The notes beneath the pieces were generated by a model. It saw only the letters and a program-made list of their open reading frames with translations. It had not been told where the DNA came from and ran no database searches. Shown here in pieces: positions 46,472-58,439 of a stretch of 64,000 nt of DNA. The position numbers were made by a program, and so were the translations under genes. The stretch covers positions 14,848,626-14,912,625 of the forward strand of contig NC_030850.1 in assembly GCF_000208745.1 (NCBI RefSeq). The letters are read 5' to 3'. The DNA is from Theobroma cacao (Eukaryota; Streptophyta; Magnoliopsida; Malvales; Malvaceae). Position 1 is the first letter of the stretch. Every line of letters starts with the position of its first letter.

Positions 46472-47161
46472 ATGGAGGGGTAAAATTTCCTTTTCTCTTT
46501 TTTTTTTTTCCCTTTCTTTCATTAAAAACATTCAATTTTTTAAAGATGTCTAAGTGTAATTCATCTGTTTCTCAGATCTGAGGAGTACCCGAAGGAATAT
46601 TACACCAACAATGGCAACCCCAGAAGACTGACCTCCACATCCTCTTCTTCTTCATCAACAACAAGCGTTCACGTCACAGCCTTGGATGGCCTTGTCAACG
46701 TTAACTCCCTCTTCACCATCGCCGTCTTCGTGGGCCTTTCTTTAACTACCCCGGGCCAACATAGCCTCGAGAATCGAGCCCCCTGCGATGCCGACATCGA
46801 CGTAGCGAAAAAGCTCCTAGTCTTCGAGGTTGTCTCCTTCAGTTTCTTTCTTTTCTCGTCCTTGGTAGCTCAGGGTTTAAAACTCGCCATCAACTTGTTG
46901 AATAGTAAAGATGTTGATGAAGCTTTCAGGGCCCACATTAACCTTAAAGTTTTGAGGTTTGGGATGATGGGTTCCGCTGTGGGGTCCGTTATGGGATGCT
47001 TGTTCTTGATGCTTTCGATGGTAAATGTGATCGAGATCCGGTTAGGGATGTTGTCTTGTGGGAGTAAGTCTGCGGTTCATGCGGTGACGGCTTTAGTCAT
47101 TCTGGTTTCATCCGCTCTCTTGGTTTACATTTCCACTGCTGTTTATGCTTTCTTGCATTGA
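46472..47161 (+). CDS. Small plant membrane protein with four hydrophobic segments
   Basis: Two exons join in frame: 46472-46479 (only ATG GAG GG) and 46576-47161. The intron is 96 bp with a GTAAAA donor and TTTCTCAG acceptor. The product has 197 residues. A polar, Ser/Thr-rich N-terminus (MEGSEEYPKEYYTNNGNPRR, then a serine run) leads into VTALDGLVNVNSLFTIAVFV, followed by further hydrophobic stretches at about residues 85-115, 130-155 and 170-195, ending ISTAVYAFLH. The initiator was chosen because it is the only ATG that splices in frame and it lies behind a TATA box. I do not recognise a biochemical function. The sequence resembles proteins that I vaguely recall as annotated 'maternal effect embryo arrest 60', but this is a weak memory. 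Confidence 0.8.
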
Positions 47162-48845
47162 ATAATGAAAATTGGCGGCTATAAACTTCAGTATTAGTTT
47201 CGGTAACAGTATTGTAAATTAAATTGTGGGTTGCCATTGTCCTTTTCTTTTTGGTTGAGTTGAGGAAATATGTTGGCCTAAATTGAGAATTTAAGTATTC
47301 AATGCGTTTAACTTGAATCTATCATTAGTGTATTATTGTTCCTAATTTGGCTAATTTTATAGCAGTGGTGCAAATTAGTTTTAGTTTGTTGGGTAACAGG
47401 GGGATTCTTGATCCGTTGTTTAAGATTTGGTGGTCATATACACCTTTGGATGATTAGCTAGCTAGATAAGTATAGCGGTGTAGTTGTTACTTTCACGGAC
47501 AGCATTTGGGCATTAGTATGAATTGGTTTTGGTAGACTTGATAGCTGTTTTCTCAGGGCAGAAGTATTTGATCAGAATCCTTGGCTACAAAGTAGTTGAA
47601 ACCTTTGACTGTGATTATTTGAGGAACTCAACTTTGCTGCAGAATAATTTGTGAATAGATGTTGGAGTGTGTGTTGGGGAATGGTACCGTAGCTATATCT
47701 GATTTATGCATCTGTGCCTCCTTTTGAGGCTTTGCTGAGTATGAGCTTAGTAACTCTGGAAAGACCACTTCCAATTGTATAAAACTTTTGAGGAAATTGT
47801 TAACCTTAGTTAGCATACTTGGTTGATAATTGCTTAAATTGTCGGCTTTAGGATTAAATATAACTAGTCGGTATATAGCACCAAGACAAGTAGCTCAAGT
47901 AGTTATTCTATTATCAATTAGGACAGATTTATTGTTCTTTCTTTCTTTCTTTTCAGAAGTGTAATTTTTCATTTTATCTAGTCATTTAGAATTGCATATC
48001 TAAGCATATGTGAAAATGCAAATATAATTCCAGTTAATTATTGTAGTTTGCAAATTCTTCTTTTGAATTGAGACTTCTGGAACCTTTTTATTCATTTAGT
48101 TTTAGAGAAGCCTATTTCAGATGTATCATCTTTCCCCAAAATTATATGCCATGTCATGATTTGTTGGTTTTGCTTAAGTAATACTTTTCTAGGGTGCTAC
48201 TTTTTGCTAAAGCTTGCAAGAATACTGCAGGTCAAGGAAATTATTTAGTCAATAGGTCTTATCACAAATGTTGACAAAGCCTCTACCTGATATGTCTAGT
48301 CTTCATTAGCAATATGCAAGAATTACATCTCATTATGGATTTTTTTTTGGTGTGTCCTGTTCAGAATTTATTTTGAAGCACTTTATAAAGAAGAGGAAAA
48401 AAATGATAAACCAACTTCATGCGTGATTGGTTTCTTTCTGTAGGGTCCGTACTCCAGACATATCCTTTTAAGGTGGTTAGCTACCAGGTGGCTACCACAA
48501 TTGTATTCGTTGCTTTGAAAATTACAGGAATTTAATCACAATGTTGTAGCGCCCCCCCCTGCCCCCTGAAATCACTGAATGATGATCTTTGTTTAGTAAA
48601 ATGATCCCTTGTAAGGAATGATTTTCTTGCCTTATCAACTAGACGAGCTGCAAATTGCAATGTACAAAACTTTCTTATGATTTATTCCTGACTGCGATAT
48701 ATCCACATAATTTGTGCTGTTTATGATGACTGATCAGATTGACTTGGGGATGGATATGTTAATCCATATTCCATGACTTGAGGGCTGAAGTAGTGCTCAA
48801 GTCATACGTCAACATCATTCTTCTTTCTTATCTGAGCCAAAAAAA
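47162..48845. other. Non-coding flank
   Basis: The first part is probably 3' UTR. Beyond that, no gene, RNA or repeat end is recognised. A CTTTCTTT run lies near 47940 and a C-rich tract near 48551. Confidence 0.4.
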
Positions 48846-48850
48846 AAAAA

Positions 48851-49243
48851 ATGGAAGGGGGGTCATGCATTGAGCATCGTTCTTCTATTGATTTAAGTAC
48901 AACCACATCCAAACTAACTTCTTCACTTGAGGATGCTCTTGTCGACAAAATTTGGTTCCAGGATTTGCTTGAAATAACATGTGTAGGGTTTCATAGCTCC
49001 CATATCATGGTCACTTGTATGCGTATTCAAGTGACTAGAAATTTGGATAGATGTGCATGTGGAATGAGAATTGTGGTAATTATGCAAGGTACTTGGAGCT
49101 TGATAAAACTGTTTCATGTCTTCATAGCTTTTCCGGCAGATCAAATGTCACTTTATTCTCCATGTAACTACGATACAGCCTCTCTGTTTGTGGGATGGGA
49201 AGACAAGAAAATCCGAAAATTAACGGCAGCTGAAATGGTTTAG
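48851..49243 (+). other. Unassigned open frame, 130 codons
   Basis: An ATG after a run of A opens MEGGSCIEHRSSIDLSTTTS and later DALVDKIWFQDLLEITCVGF, ending VGWEDKKIRKLTAAEMV. After the stop the same frame would give CRKCSGRNAECKSC, a cysteine-rich end. No family is recognised, there is no clear promoter, and codon use is not convincing. It may be a gene relic or a chance frame. Confidence 0.2.
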
Positions 49244-50218
49244 AAAGAATTGGGACGGGTGCAACCTTGTCGGAAGTGCTCAGGACGTAATGCAGAATGT
49301 AAAAGCTGTTGAGACTGAAGATTGAAGATGGAGAGTAATTATAGCTATGATGTAGTTGCCTTGCTACTCTTTAGATTCTTAGCACTTACAAAAAAATTCT
49401 CTTTCTACCTATTCTTCTTTATGCAACTAAGTGGTAAAATACTTCGTCTTAGAAGATCCCCAAGGCAAGATCTCATATTGTATGCAAGCCAGGTGTACTT
49501 CCACGTTCATAGCATACGGGGGCGATGTTATCGTTATCCAACGCATTAGTTTCTCATGCTGTAACAATCGTTAACTCATCACAGCATGGAAGCATAAGCA
49601 AATTCATCATCCAAAAGCCAAACCCACAGTAAAGCCAGCGAGTATCAGCATTTTCCTAGGGCCTGATTTTTCATCTCCTACTCTGTTACTGCCTTTCATT
49701 TTCTTTTGAATGGCTGTGCCATTTTTCTCGGCTCTGATTGCTCAGCTTGTTCAATTTTTATTTTTTTTTCTTGTCATACAGTGATTTACACTAATATATT
49801 TGCATTAAAAACAAGTGCTGGATTCCCGATTTCGTCAGAAACAAAAACAAGTGGATGACAGAAACAAACTCGTGTCAAGCTTCTGTTTATTTAATGGGGC
49901 CTTTGTGTTTTATAAATACAGACTCGATCCAGTCCATCATAGAAGAAGTGTTTAAGACCTGCTGAATGTATGAACGTGGGATGAGCTAACACACTGCTGG
50001 GCTTTGGATACCGGTAAGTTTGAAAAGACAAGCTTATAGCCTTTTAATTGGGTGATAACTGAAGGCCTGTGTAATTGTAATCACAACTCACAAGCAGCCT
50101 CCTCTACATCTGACCTTATTAGCAAAGAAAAGAAAATGTATCGCAGATGATAATTTCATAATAAAATACCAAAAGAGGTGAATATTGGAGTCCAAAAAGT
50201 ATTCATTCTTTCCAAATA

Positions 50219-50341
50219 AGTAAATTAATAATGAACATCCAAGCATTTGATTCATTGGCAGGTGCATAATTTTCATGTTTAAAGAGTAGGTTCAAATCTT
50301 TTTCCCCCAATTCCAAAAAAAAAAAAGTAAATTAACAATGA
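50219..50341 (+). mobile_element. Short tRNA-derived SINE, copy 1
   Basis: A body of about 91 bp (50235-50325) reads GCATTTGATTCATTGGCAGG...AGTAGGTTCAAATCT and ends in a C-rich word and 12 A. It is bounded by AGTAAATTAATAATGA (50219-50234) and AGTAAATTAACAATGA (50326-50341), a 16-bp target duplication with one difference. GGTTCAAATC matches a polymerase III B box. The A-box region is worn. Copy 2 lies at 53706-53800. Confidence 0.75.
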
Positions 50342-52965
50342 GTAATATGTAATTTTTGGACCAAAAATCTTATAAAATTTTATATTCTATTATAAATATA
50401 TCCATGCATACGTTTTTTATTCGGACATTTTTTTTAACCTTCAAATATAAGGTGTTTTTGAAAATAACTCTTCCCATAAATTTGACTATTTTTAGCCGAT
50501 ATATAAGATTTTTGACCAAAAATACATTTAAATGAAACCTTCTCATTCACGCGTAATCATACACATGTAAATAGGTGAAAAAAATATTCCCAAAATTTGA
50601 TAAACTACAATTTGTTAAAACCATCCTCTTGTTGCAGGAGATGATTTTCTCTGATTTATTGGACATTGACGTAAACAGAAATGCTAGGTATATAAAATGG
50701 CAAGATTATTAAACGATTGTTTCATTTATTCTCAAAGATAGGAAAGTGTTCGAACAAGTTCAAAGCAAAGTAATCAGTGACAACAAAGAAGATGACAACA
50801 CACGATAAGTCAAGGAATGTCGAATTTTTTTGTTGTGTTTTGAGTGGGATTAGTGATTTGAATGCCATATTGGTTGAGAATATGGTTTAGGGTTTTGTTG
50901 TTAAACAGCATTTGGTGTTGTTTAAAGTTGTGAAAATTGTTAAAGATATTAGATGGCATGGCTATTTAGGTCAAATGTTGTAGCATATGGAAAGAAAATG
51001 GGCATAGCGTGTAACAATCTAATGATTTCCCTGATTGCATGAATATGGCGTGTAAAAACCAACGAATTTGAGGAATTTTGTATCATTGCATTTTTAAATG
51101 TATGACATGTAGAATGTTAAGAAATTTAGGCATAGCGTATAACAACAATGGTATTATATGTATGACATGTATCAAAATAGTTATTATACAGGTCGTGTAA
51201 CAAAAGAAATATTTTGTAATGTCATGGAGCTTATCTAGTTAAATGTTAAGTGCATCTAGCTTACATGTGCATGATTGTATTCTATTGCAGATGTATTTTA
51301 GAGAGTACGAGAATGTTGAGGTGAGGTGAAAGAAAAAAAAGAACCGGATGTGGTGAGTCCAAAGGAGAAAGAGGTGAAACCATAAATCCTTACTATTGCG
51401 CTAACTCCAAAGGAGGAAGAAAAGGAACAAGAAATCCCTAAAGGTTCATTCTGATCTGGTCTCTTAAACAACATCATGCTTCGCATAATCAATGAACCAG
51501 CACAATGGATCATTATTACAGAGTAACTAGGAGAAACAAGCCAAAATGGACACAATGTCGAAGGATTAATCTTAATGTCTCCTATTGCTAGTTGAAGATT
51601 AATAGAATTGGCGAGGTTTGAATAACAAAGAAGAAGATGAATCAATTGGACATGTGGCCATTTTCGCATCATTGTATTGGTTTAAGGTTGATTGTTGACT
51701 GTTAAGGGTTTATGGTTGAAGGTTTAAGTGAGAAATAATAGGAGAGAACTAGAATTCAATATGATATGACCAAAGTAACTAATAGAGTTGTCGTGTACTT
51801 GGAGAACAACTTACACAAATGACTTCACGTACAAGTTGAATTACATAGGTATTTATAGTAATTGAAAGGGTTTAGGTAGACAAAAAACATATAAAGAAAT
51901 TAATATTGAAAATAGAGTAACTTGAGAACGTAACAGTTTTCAAGGAAGGCAGGTGAAGAGATATTCAATCTGTATACATTTAATCAGAGTAATGAAAATG
52001 AAGACTACTGATTTAACTTAACATCCCAATACTCTGCATCTAAATTTAAAGTTGTTGGATGAATATAAGTGTTTTTTGGTATGATCTTCTAAATCAAACA
52101 CATGAACAGGCAAGCCATCAGTTAGTTGTTGCACATGGCGTGTAACAACTATATTTGCTGGCGTGGCATATAACAACATGGATAATTTAGGCTTGACATG
52201 TAAAGCCTGGTGGAAAAATGTTGTTATTAGACATGATGGATAAAAATTGGATTTTTAGGCATGAATTGTAAGAATTTAGTGATGACGCATGGCGCGTAGC
52301 AACTTGATGATGACGACCAAATATCATTAGGTTGGCCTGTAGCAGCGAACGTATTTAGGCATAGCTTATAGTAACTTAATCTGGTGTGTAAGAAAATTGA
52401 ACTAGTTATGCATTGGGTTTAGGGTTGAGGAGTCAGTTTAAAGACAAATTGTGAAGCAAACCTTCAAATTCTCTCAACTCTGTGTATGCAATTTTGTTTT
52501 TGTGGTGAATAAGAGTTTATTGAAGTTTGGCTAACACGTTTTTATAATCAAAACGCCATTGTTTCCCCATAAAAAACACTTGTTTTGTTAAAAAATCGAA
52601 GAAAATCCCATTTGAAACCTTAGGGTTTAAAATTTTCAAATTGTCATCTATACTTGGGCTTGAGGCTAGAATTGATCCGAAGAAAAGCTGTTTGAAACCT
52701 TTGTAATCATTTCAATCGTTTAAGTTTCATAAAAAATAACTGAAAAGAAAAATCCTCAAATTGTCACTCCCCCCAAGCATACGAAACCCACTGGTTGGTG
52801 ACATTAAGGCAACAGCAACATCGACAACAATATCGAAAGAGTCAGTACTTTATCGGATTCAATACTGTTTAAGATACTATCTTTGCCTCCCACAATAGAT
52901 GCAATGCGCACTTTCGTTTTCTCAAGTAGTTGAAGTTTTTCTTAGTCCGTCAATTTCTATTATTG
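50342..52965. other. Non-coding stretch with GCGTGTAACAA-like words
   Basis: No gene is recognised. The word GGCATAGCGTGTAACAA and close variants occur at about 51001, 51046, 51130, 52135, 52155 and 52285, all in the same orientation. A charged, E/K-rich frame near 51310-51450 has stops and no family match. Confidence 0.45.
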
Positions 52966-52974
52966 ATTATTAAT

Positions 52975-54260
52975 TGGTCAAAATACTTGGAAAGTTTCTG
53001 TACTAGGGTATTTTCTTCAATTTACTCATTCTACTCAAAATCGTAATATTTTAATCCCTTAATTTTGAGAACTGCTTTAATGTAGTCCCTCTAATGTATT
53101 TCATCTAAATTGATCATTACGGTGCTGACGTCATCGTTAACGTGGCGTATAAACGGGAGTTTTTGGGTGCTGAAATGGCACTGCCACATCACACTTCAAG
53201 GTTGGGTCGATGGCCATGTCACCATCATGATGACTTAGCACGACCACGTCACTCTATAAATATTGATTTCCACATGGCACATCAAGAGGCTACCACATGG
53301 CACGCTTAGATGATGACACATGGTAATTTATTCTTTAAAAGAAACACTTGTTAAGATTTGAACCCAGGACCTCTAGCAAATAAATTAGTATCTTTACCAT
53401 CGCATCTAAACGCTTACTTTTAATAATATCTTGCTTGAATTTCTTTTCTTCTTTCTTCTTTCTTTTTCTTTCTTATTTTTGTTTTTCTTTCCACAAAACT
53501 ATGTCGTTTTGAAGCCTTCTTATACTTTCAAAAACCATAACCATTAAAAACCTTTGGAACCTTCTTCTCAAATGACGTAATTTTATAAGAAAAAAAAAAG
53601 GTTTCAAAACGACATAGTTTTATAGAAAGAAAAAAAAAGTAAGAAAGAAAAAGAAAGAAGAAAAGAAGAAAAGAAATTCAAGCAAAATGTTATTAAATAT
53701 AAAAGCACCTAAGCATTTAGCTCATTGGTTAGTGCATAATCCCCTTACCTTAAGAGCAGGGTTCGAATCCCCCCTCCCCCAATTATATAAAAAAAAGTGG
53801 TATTAAATATAAGAGTTTAGGTGTGATGATAAAAACATTTGTTTATTTGTTAGAGGTACTGGGTTCAAATCTTAACAAGTGCTTCTTTTAAAGAATAAAT
53901 TACCACATGTCAGCATCTAAGTGTGCCATGTGGCAACCTCTTAACATGCCATTTGACAATCCATATCCATAGGGTGACATGGCATTGCCACGTCATTAAC
54001 CCAACCTTGAAGTGTGATGTGGCAATGCCACATCACCCTTGGCATGCTGACGTTGCAATGTCACTTCAACACCCAAAACCCCTTTATATGCCACATCAGC
54101 GATGACGTCAGTACCATAACGGTCAATTTGGATAGAAAACATTAGAGGAATTAAATTGAAGCAATTCCCAAAAGTAAGGGACTAAAATGTTACGATTTTG
54201 AGTAAAGGGACTAAATTGAAGAAAATACCTTAGTACATGGACTTCTCAGGTATTTTGACC
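52975..54260. mobile_element. Fold-back Mutator-like element with long inverted arms
   Basis: The terminal GGTCAAAATAC (52976) and its complement GTATTTTGACC (ending 54260) open two arms of more than 500 bp (about 52976-53525 and 53605-54260) that are inverted copies of each other, with a core of only about 80 bp. Direct ATTATTAAT (52966-52974 and 54261-54269) gives a perfect 9-bp target duplication, the length made by Mutator-type transposases. No coding capacity. The right arm also carries an inserted SINE. Confidence 0.85.
53691..53815 (+). mobile_element. Short tRNA-derived SINE, copy 2, inside the fold-back arm
   Basis: A body of about 95 bp (53706-53800) contains TAGCTCATTGGTTAGTGCA (A-box-like) and GGGTTCGAATCCCCC (B box), then a C-rich word and an A-rich tail. 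TATTAAATATAAAAG (53691-53705) and TATTAAATATAAGAG (53801-53815) form a 15-bp target duplication with one difference. The matching place in the left arm of the fold-back element (near 53420) has no insert, which gives the empty site. Confidence 0.85.
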
Positions 54261-54269
54261 ATTATTAAT

Positions 54270-56010
54270 CAGATCTTGATGGTTATCGACTTTTTTGGGT
54301 GTATTATATCTGTTGCATTATGTTGAAGTCTTAAAGAACTTTAGTTACAAATATCCATAAGAGAGGATTCTTGGGGTTTATTGCCTTGTAGTCTCTTTAG
54401 AAATAAGGCAGTTATCATATTGGAACTACATGTTTATATTATTATTGTTATACGCATCCTTACTGACATATCGTTTCCATGTATAAAGACTATCCATAAT
54501 GGCGGTGTAGACTTTATTGATCATGATTCAATTTGAAGGCTTTGGTTCGGTTGTTGAGCAATTGAAGACTTGCTGATTCAGTTTACTCATCCATTTGAAA
54601 GTGTTATCGAGTTAAATATTTGTAAACCTAGCAAAAGGTATTGGATTTATATGATCATGGTGAAATGTTCGATAAACCTTTTCATGTTGACCTTGATGAC
54701 CCATGGATGTCGAGATGAGTTCAACGTTGATGTTGCAAGTACTTTGTTTAATGGCATGAGTAGTGTTGGAACACTTCAGTTCACTGATGAGTTACTGCGG
54801 ATAAGTTCACTGACTTTATTTTCTGGATGCAACATTTTGATTATATAATTGGTACAAATATCCCATAATGTAACAGTTTCAAAAAAAACCTGAGAGAAAT
54901 GCTTGTAAGTTATTGCCTCGTGAATCTAGGTGTAATTTTTTGCATAGTGTAATATATTGAATTTACAGTTTTATTGAAAGTTATAGTATAAAACTTGAGA
55001 ATTTTTTTTATTATCTCATTTTTAGTTTTTTGATTTAAGGTAAAAGCATGTGGGTATTTCTTTTTCCAAATTATGTTAGCTACATAGTGTAGAATGATGT
55101 TAAAAGAGTATAGAATAATAAGGTATATTTACACATAAAGTGTAACTGACAAAATATATATAGGCATCGCGTGTAATTGACAATATATTTAGGCATATCA
55201 CGTAACTAAATATATATATATATATATATATAAGGTTAGCATGTAATTAACAATATATATAAGCATAGTCTAAAAGTGAGAAAAAACATTGGCACGACGA
55301 TTAGCAACAATTGCCTATTATCCATGGCTTGTACCAATAGTGTCATAGACGCATTCTGTGTAAAAAATTGGTCATAATGCATATTGTGTAGAAGTCATAA
55401 ATTAGATAATGGAAATAAAAAAGTTACATCCCAAGAAATATATTTGAATTTGACAATGATAGAAGTATGTTATAACTGAGCAATGTTGGTAAAAGGCATG
55501 TTGGATAGTCATACCCTTAACATGAAAACCAAAGGACAAATGCATTAAAGTATTGAAGAACAATGAAAATGATCAACAAACGTCTTTCAAGGTGGAAAAG
55601 AAAAAAGAAGACATTGAAGTAATTGTCATTCAAGATCAAAAGACATTTGTAGTAGCCTGAGCGATTGCTTCATCTATATGGAGTTTTTACTTTGACAACA
55701 ATGATACAAAAAGCAAAGGAATGTGGATCGAGTCACATGATGCGGGTTATAACACGAACAGGTAAAAAGTGGGTTTTAGGGTGCCACAGGTCAAAAATAA
55801 ATTTTGTTCACACGTGTTGAAACCAATATGATCCACGTCGTTTAAAAAAAAGTTGTTTTTTCCAAAAGAGGTGGAACATAAAAGTTACACGCCAAATTAA
55901 GGTTAGTAAATGCCATGTTGACAATTTTTGTTCAACAAACCATGGTGAGATTATGTGACACACCATAAATTTAACCACTATAATCTAATAGAAAAGAGTT
56001 ACGAATAAGA
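54270..56010. other. Non-coding stretch with TA run and recurrent words
   Basis: No gene is recognised. It contains a TA run at about 55206-55232 and GCGTGTAA-like words near 55165 and 55200. A segment near 55300 (CAACAATTGCCTATTATCCA) matches one near 57525. Confidence 0.4.
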
Positions 56011-56640
56011 ATGCTCTTAATGAAATTGTTCGATTTTTCTTCAATGTATATAAGAGAAGGATTCTGTCTTGCAATAACCTTCACGGATAATGGTTTTTCA
56101 GGGACACATCATGATGGGGTCTTTTATTGGATTGTCTATTGGAAAATGAGTTGTGGGGTTATAAAATATGAAAATACATGTCATGGAATTATTGGATTTG
56201 ATATATCCTTTGAGGAGTTTGCTATAATTGACATGCCTAATGATGCTAAATAGGGACGTCAACATAATGTAACATTGGTGGTGATCGTACAATGCCTAAG
56301 TATGGCTAAAAACGACTAAGTTAATAGCATCAAGATTTGAAAATTACAGAGAGATGAAACAAACTAGAGTTAGATAAGGTTAATGACAATTGAGCCTCTT
56401 GGCCCATCGAGTCGATGCTTTTCCTTCAAGCCAATATGCAAAGCACAAACTAAGCAACTCCTCTTTATACATAAAGGAGGTGTGCCTTACAGCACACTAT
56501 ATGCAAAGTCAGCCAAACTAGAGTTATATGATCTGGTTAAAGGCGAATTCAGAAGGCTAAAAGTTGCTCACATAAGGCAATGGTATGGAGCAATACCATA
56601 CATTAAGAGTTTGGTATCACCAAATTCTTATGGCATGTGA
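56011..56640 (+). pseudogene. F-box protein fragment (FBA-type associated domain)
   Basis: Two frames survive. 56011-56253 gives HHDGVFYWIVYWKMSCGVIK and IIGFDISFEEFAIIDMPND, the HDGV-NGALHW...I-SFDIS-EEF--IPLP part of F-box-associated domains. 56383-56640 gives SFKPICKAQTKQLLFIHKGG, KLELYDLVKGEFRRLKVAHI and WYGAIPYIKSLVSPN, the C-terminal part. The stretch between has several stops. The F-box itself and the first part of the domain are absent. Such proteins are substrate receptors of SCF ubiquitin ligases; this copy is dead. Confidence 0.7.
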
Positions 56641-56999
56641 TACTTCATTATTCTAGGAAATTGCTTTAACTTATTGTGGGTTTTGTTCAGTTAGTATGAC
56701 TTTGTATTTGATACACATTAACAGTTTATGCATAAAGGGTATATGAAATGGATATTTGTGTAGTTTTCAAATGATTTATTTGATGTGAAAGCTGAGGAAT
56801 CTGCTGACGTAGCATGGCGTCTCCCAACAATACGTGATCGCAAGTAACATCATTGTAGATATGCAAGCCACGATGGGCTACAAAGGAATGGCATGTAGTG
56901 CCATCACTATTATTTAAAACATATCGTTGAACATCTATCTCATGTAAAGGTTTAGGGTTTAGCATTTATGGTATACTGATTAGGTATGGAATGACAAAA

Positions 57000-57800
57000 A
57001 TTAGGAACAATTGGCATGTCGTGTAACAAGTAAGGAACATTGGACATGGCTTGTATCAAAAAATTATTTTAACGCATGCCGTCTAGTATTTACGATAATT
57101 TACGAATGCGTCACCCTAATACAAAAGATGTTTCAAGCCTCTGTCATCATGTCTACAGTTTTATTTCATCCAAACCACATAACAATCAAAAGGTCGAAAT
57201 GGCGACCAGTCCCAATCAAAACAAAACATGCAAGGGTGTTATCTTTTAAACAATAAAAGTGATTAAAATCTATTAAATTAGGGGTCATATTGAAAAAGAT
57301 TCCTAAACCCTAAATTAATTAATAATTTTTGAGAAGCTTAGAATATATGTTACTCAGGATGTTAGAGAACATTCTTAGATTACCAACAAACTGATCATGG
57401 TAACCCTAAACCCCAAATACATGCCAAGTCCAATTAATTACTGGTTTTATACCATGAATTAATATAGATATTTATTTATTGCAATTGTATGTATCGACCA
57501 ATGATTTTTATGCATCGTGTGTAACAACAATTGCGTATTATCCATGCCTTGTAATAACAGTGTTTATATCTACCAAGTCCATAGAACACGATTTTGTTAC
57601 TATGGCGTGTATTAACATATTGAATTCTACGCTTGGCGTGTAACTACTAAATCTTTACCCATAACCTGTAATAGCAATGCATATGTTCACATTATAAGGC
57701 TCCAATATTCAATTCACATTACAAGACACGTTACAATGACATAACCTAAACCTCAAATGTCCCATTAACGTTGCAAATTAACTTTATTGAAGTAGGTATT
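57000..57800. repeat. Diverged duplication, copy A
   Basis: The stretch matches 58440-59340 in order. Shared anchors are TTATTTCATCCAAACCA (57160 and 58549), ATTAAAAGTGATTA-like (57250 and 58707), GAATTAATATAGATATTTAT (57456 and 58906), CATGCCTT(G)TAATA (57550 and 58990) and TAACTTTATTGAAGTAGGT (57779 and 59319). The offset grows from about 1.39 to 1.54 kb because of indels. Confidence 0.7.
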
Positions 57801-58439
57801 TCCTAACCATGGATACTATTGAGAAGAATATGTGATAAGCGAAAAAATATCCATGACATACACCCGTTGTTATTGAGGTGTCATTAACCTAGGCTTCAAC
57901 CTTGGTAGTACCCCAAATTTGCAATAAACGAATAGAAGGAAAAAATGATATCTCCATAACTCCTCCAAGATTTGCATGAAAACAAATAGAAATGTGGGTT
58001 TAAAAATGGAAGATTGCAAGAAGCTCAAATCCTATATCATGGCCCACCCCAATTTAATTACATTAAAGTAAGTTTGACTAAATCAAGATCAACCACCAAC
58101 AAACACATAAATGATAAGGAAAATCATATGTACAAGGCTATAAATGGGGTGTAGCAATTAGGTTACTAAGGCATGGTGTGTATCATCAAATATCCTAAGT
58201 CATGGCATGTAACAAATCCTACTTACTACTTATTGCATGTTACAACACTTTATATGTGCATACACTGATAACCGACAAACCCATGGCATGTACCACCATC
58301 GTTTATTCAAAGCATGTTGTTATAACATTTTACGAATATCTCAAATTTAGGGCTTTATGAGTTTTTTGCTTAGCCATGGCATGTAAAAATTTAAGTATAT
58401 ATAAGACATGTCATTTAACATATTAAGGTTAAGGGAGGG

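Noticed and set aside
51298..51672. Minus-strand frame of 124 codons
   Set aside because: Ser/Phe-rich with no family match; it is the complement of an E/K-rich degenerate stretch.
53706..53800. Functional tRNA gene
   Set aside because: It has A- and B-box-like words but no acceptor stem pairing and no clean anticodon arm, and it is flanked by a target duplication and A-tail, so it is a SINE.
54570..54848. 92-codon plus-strand frame
   Set aside because: Open but not like any family; no promoter or splice context.
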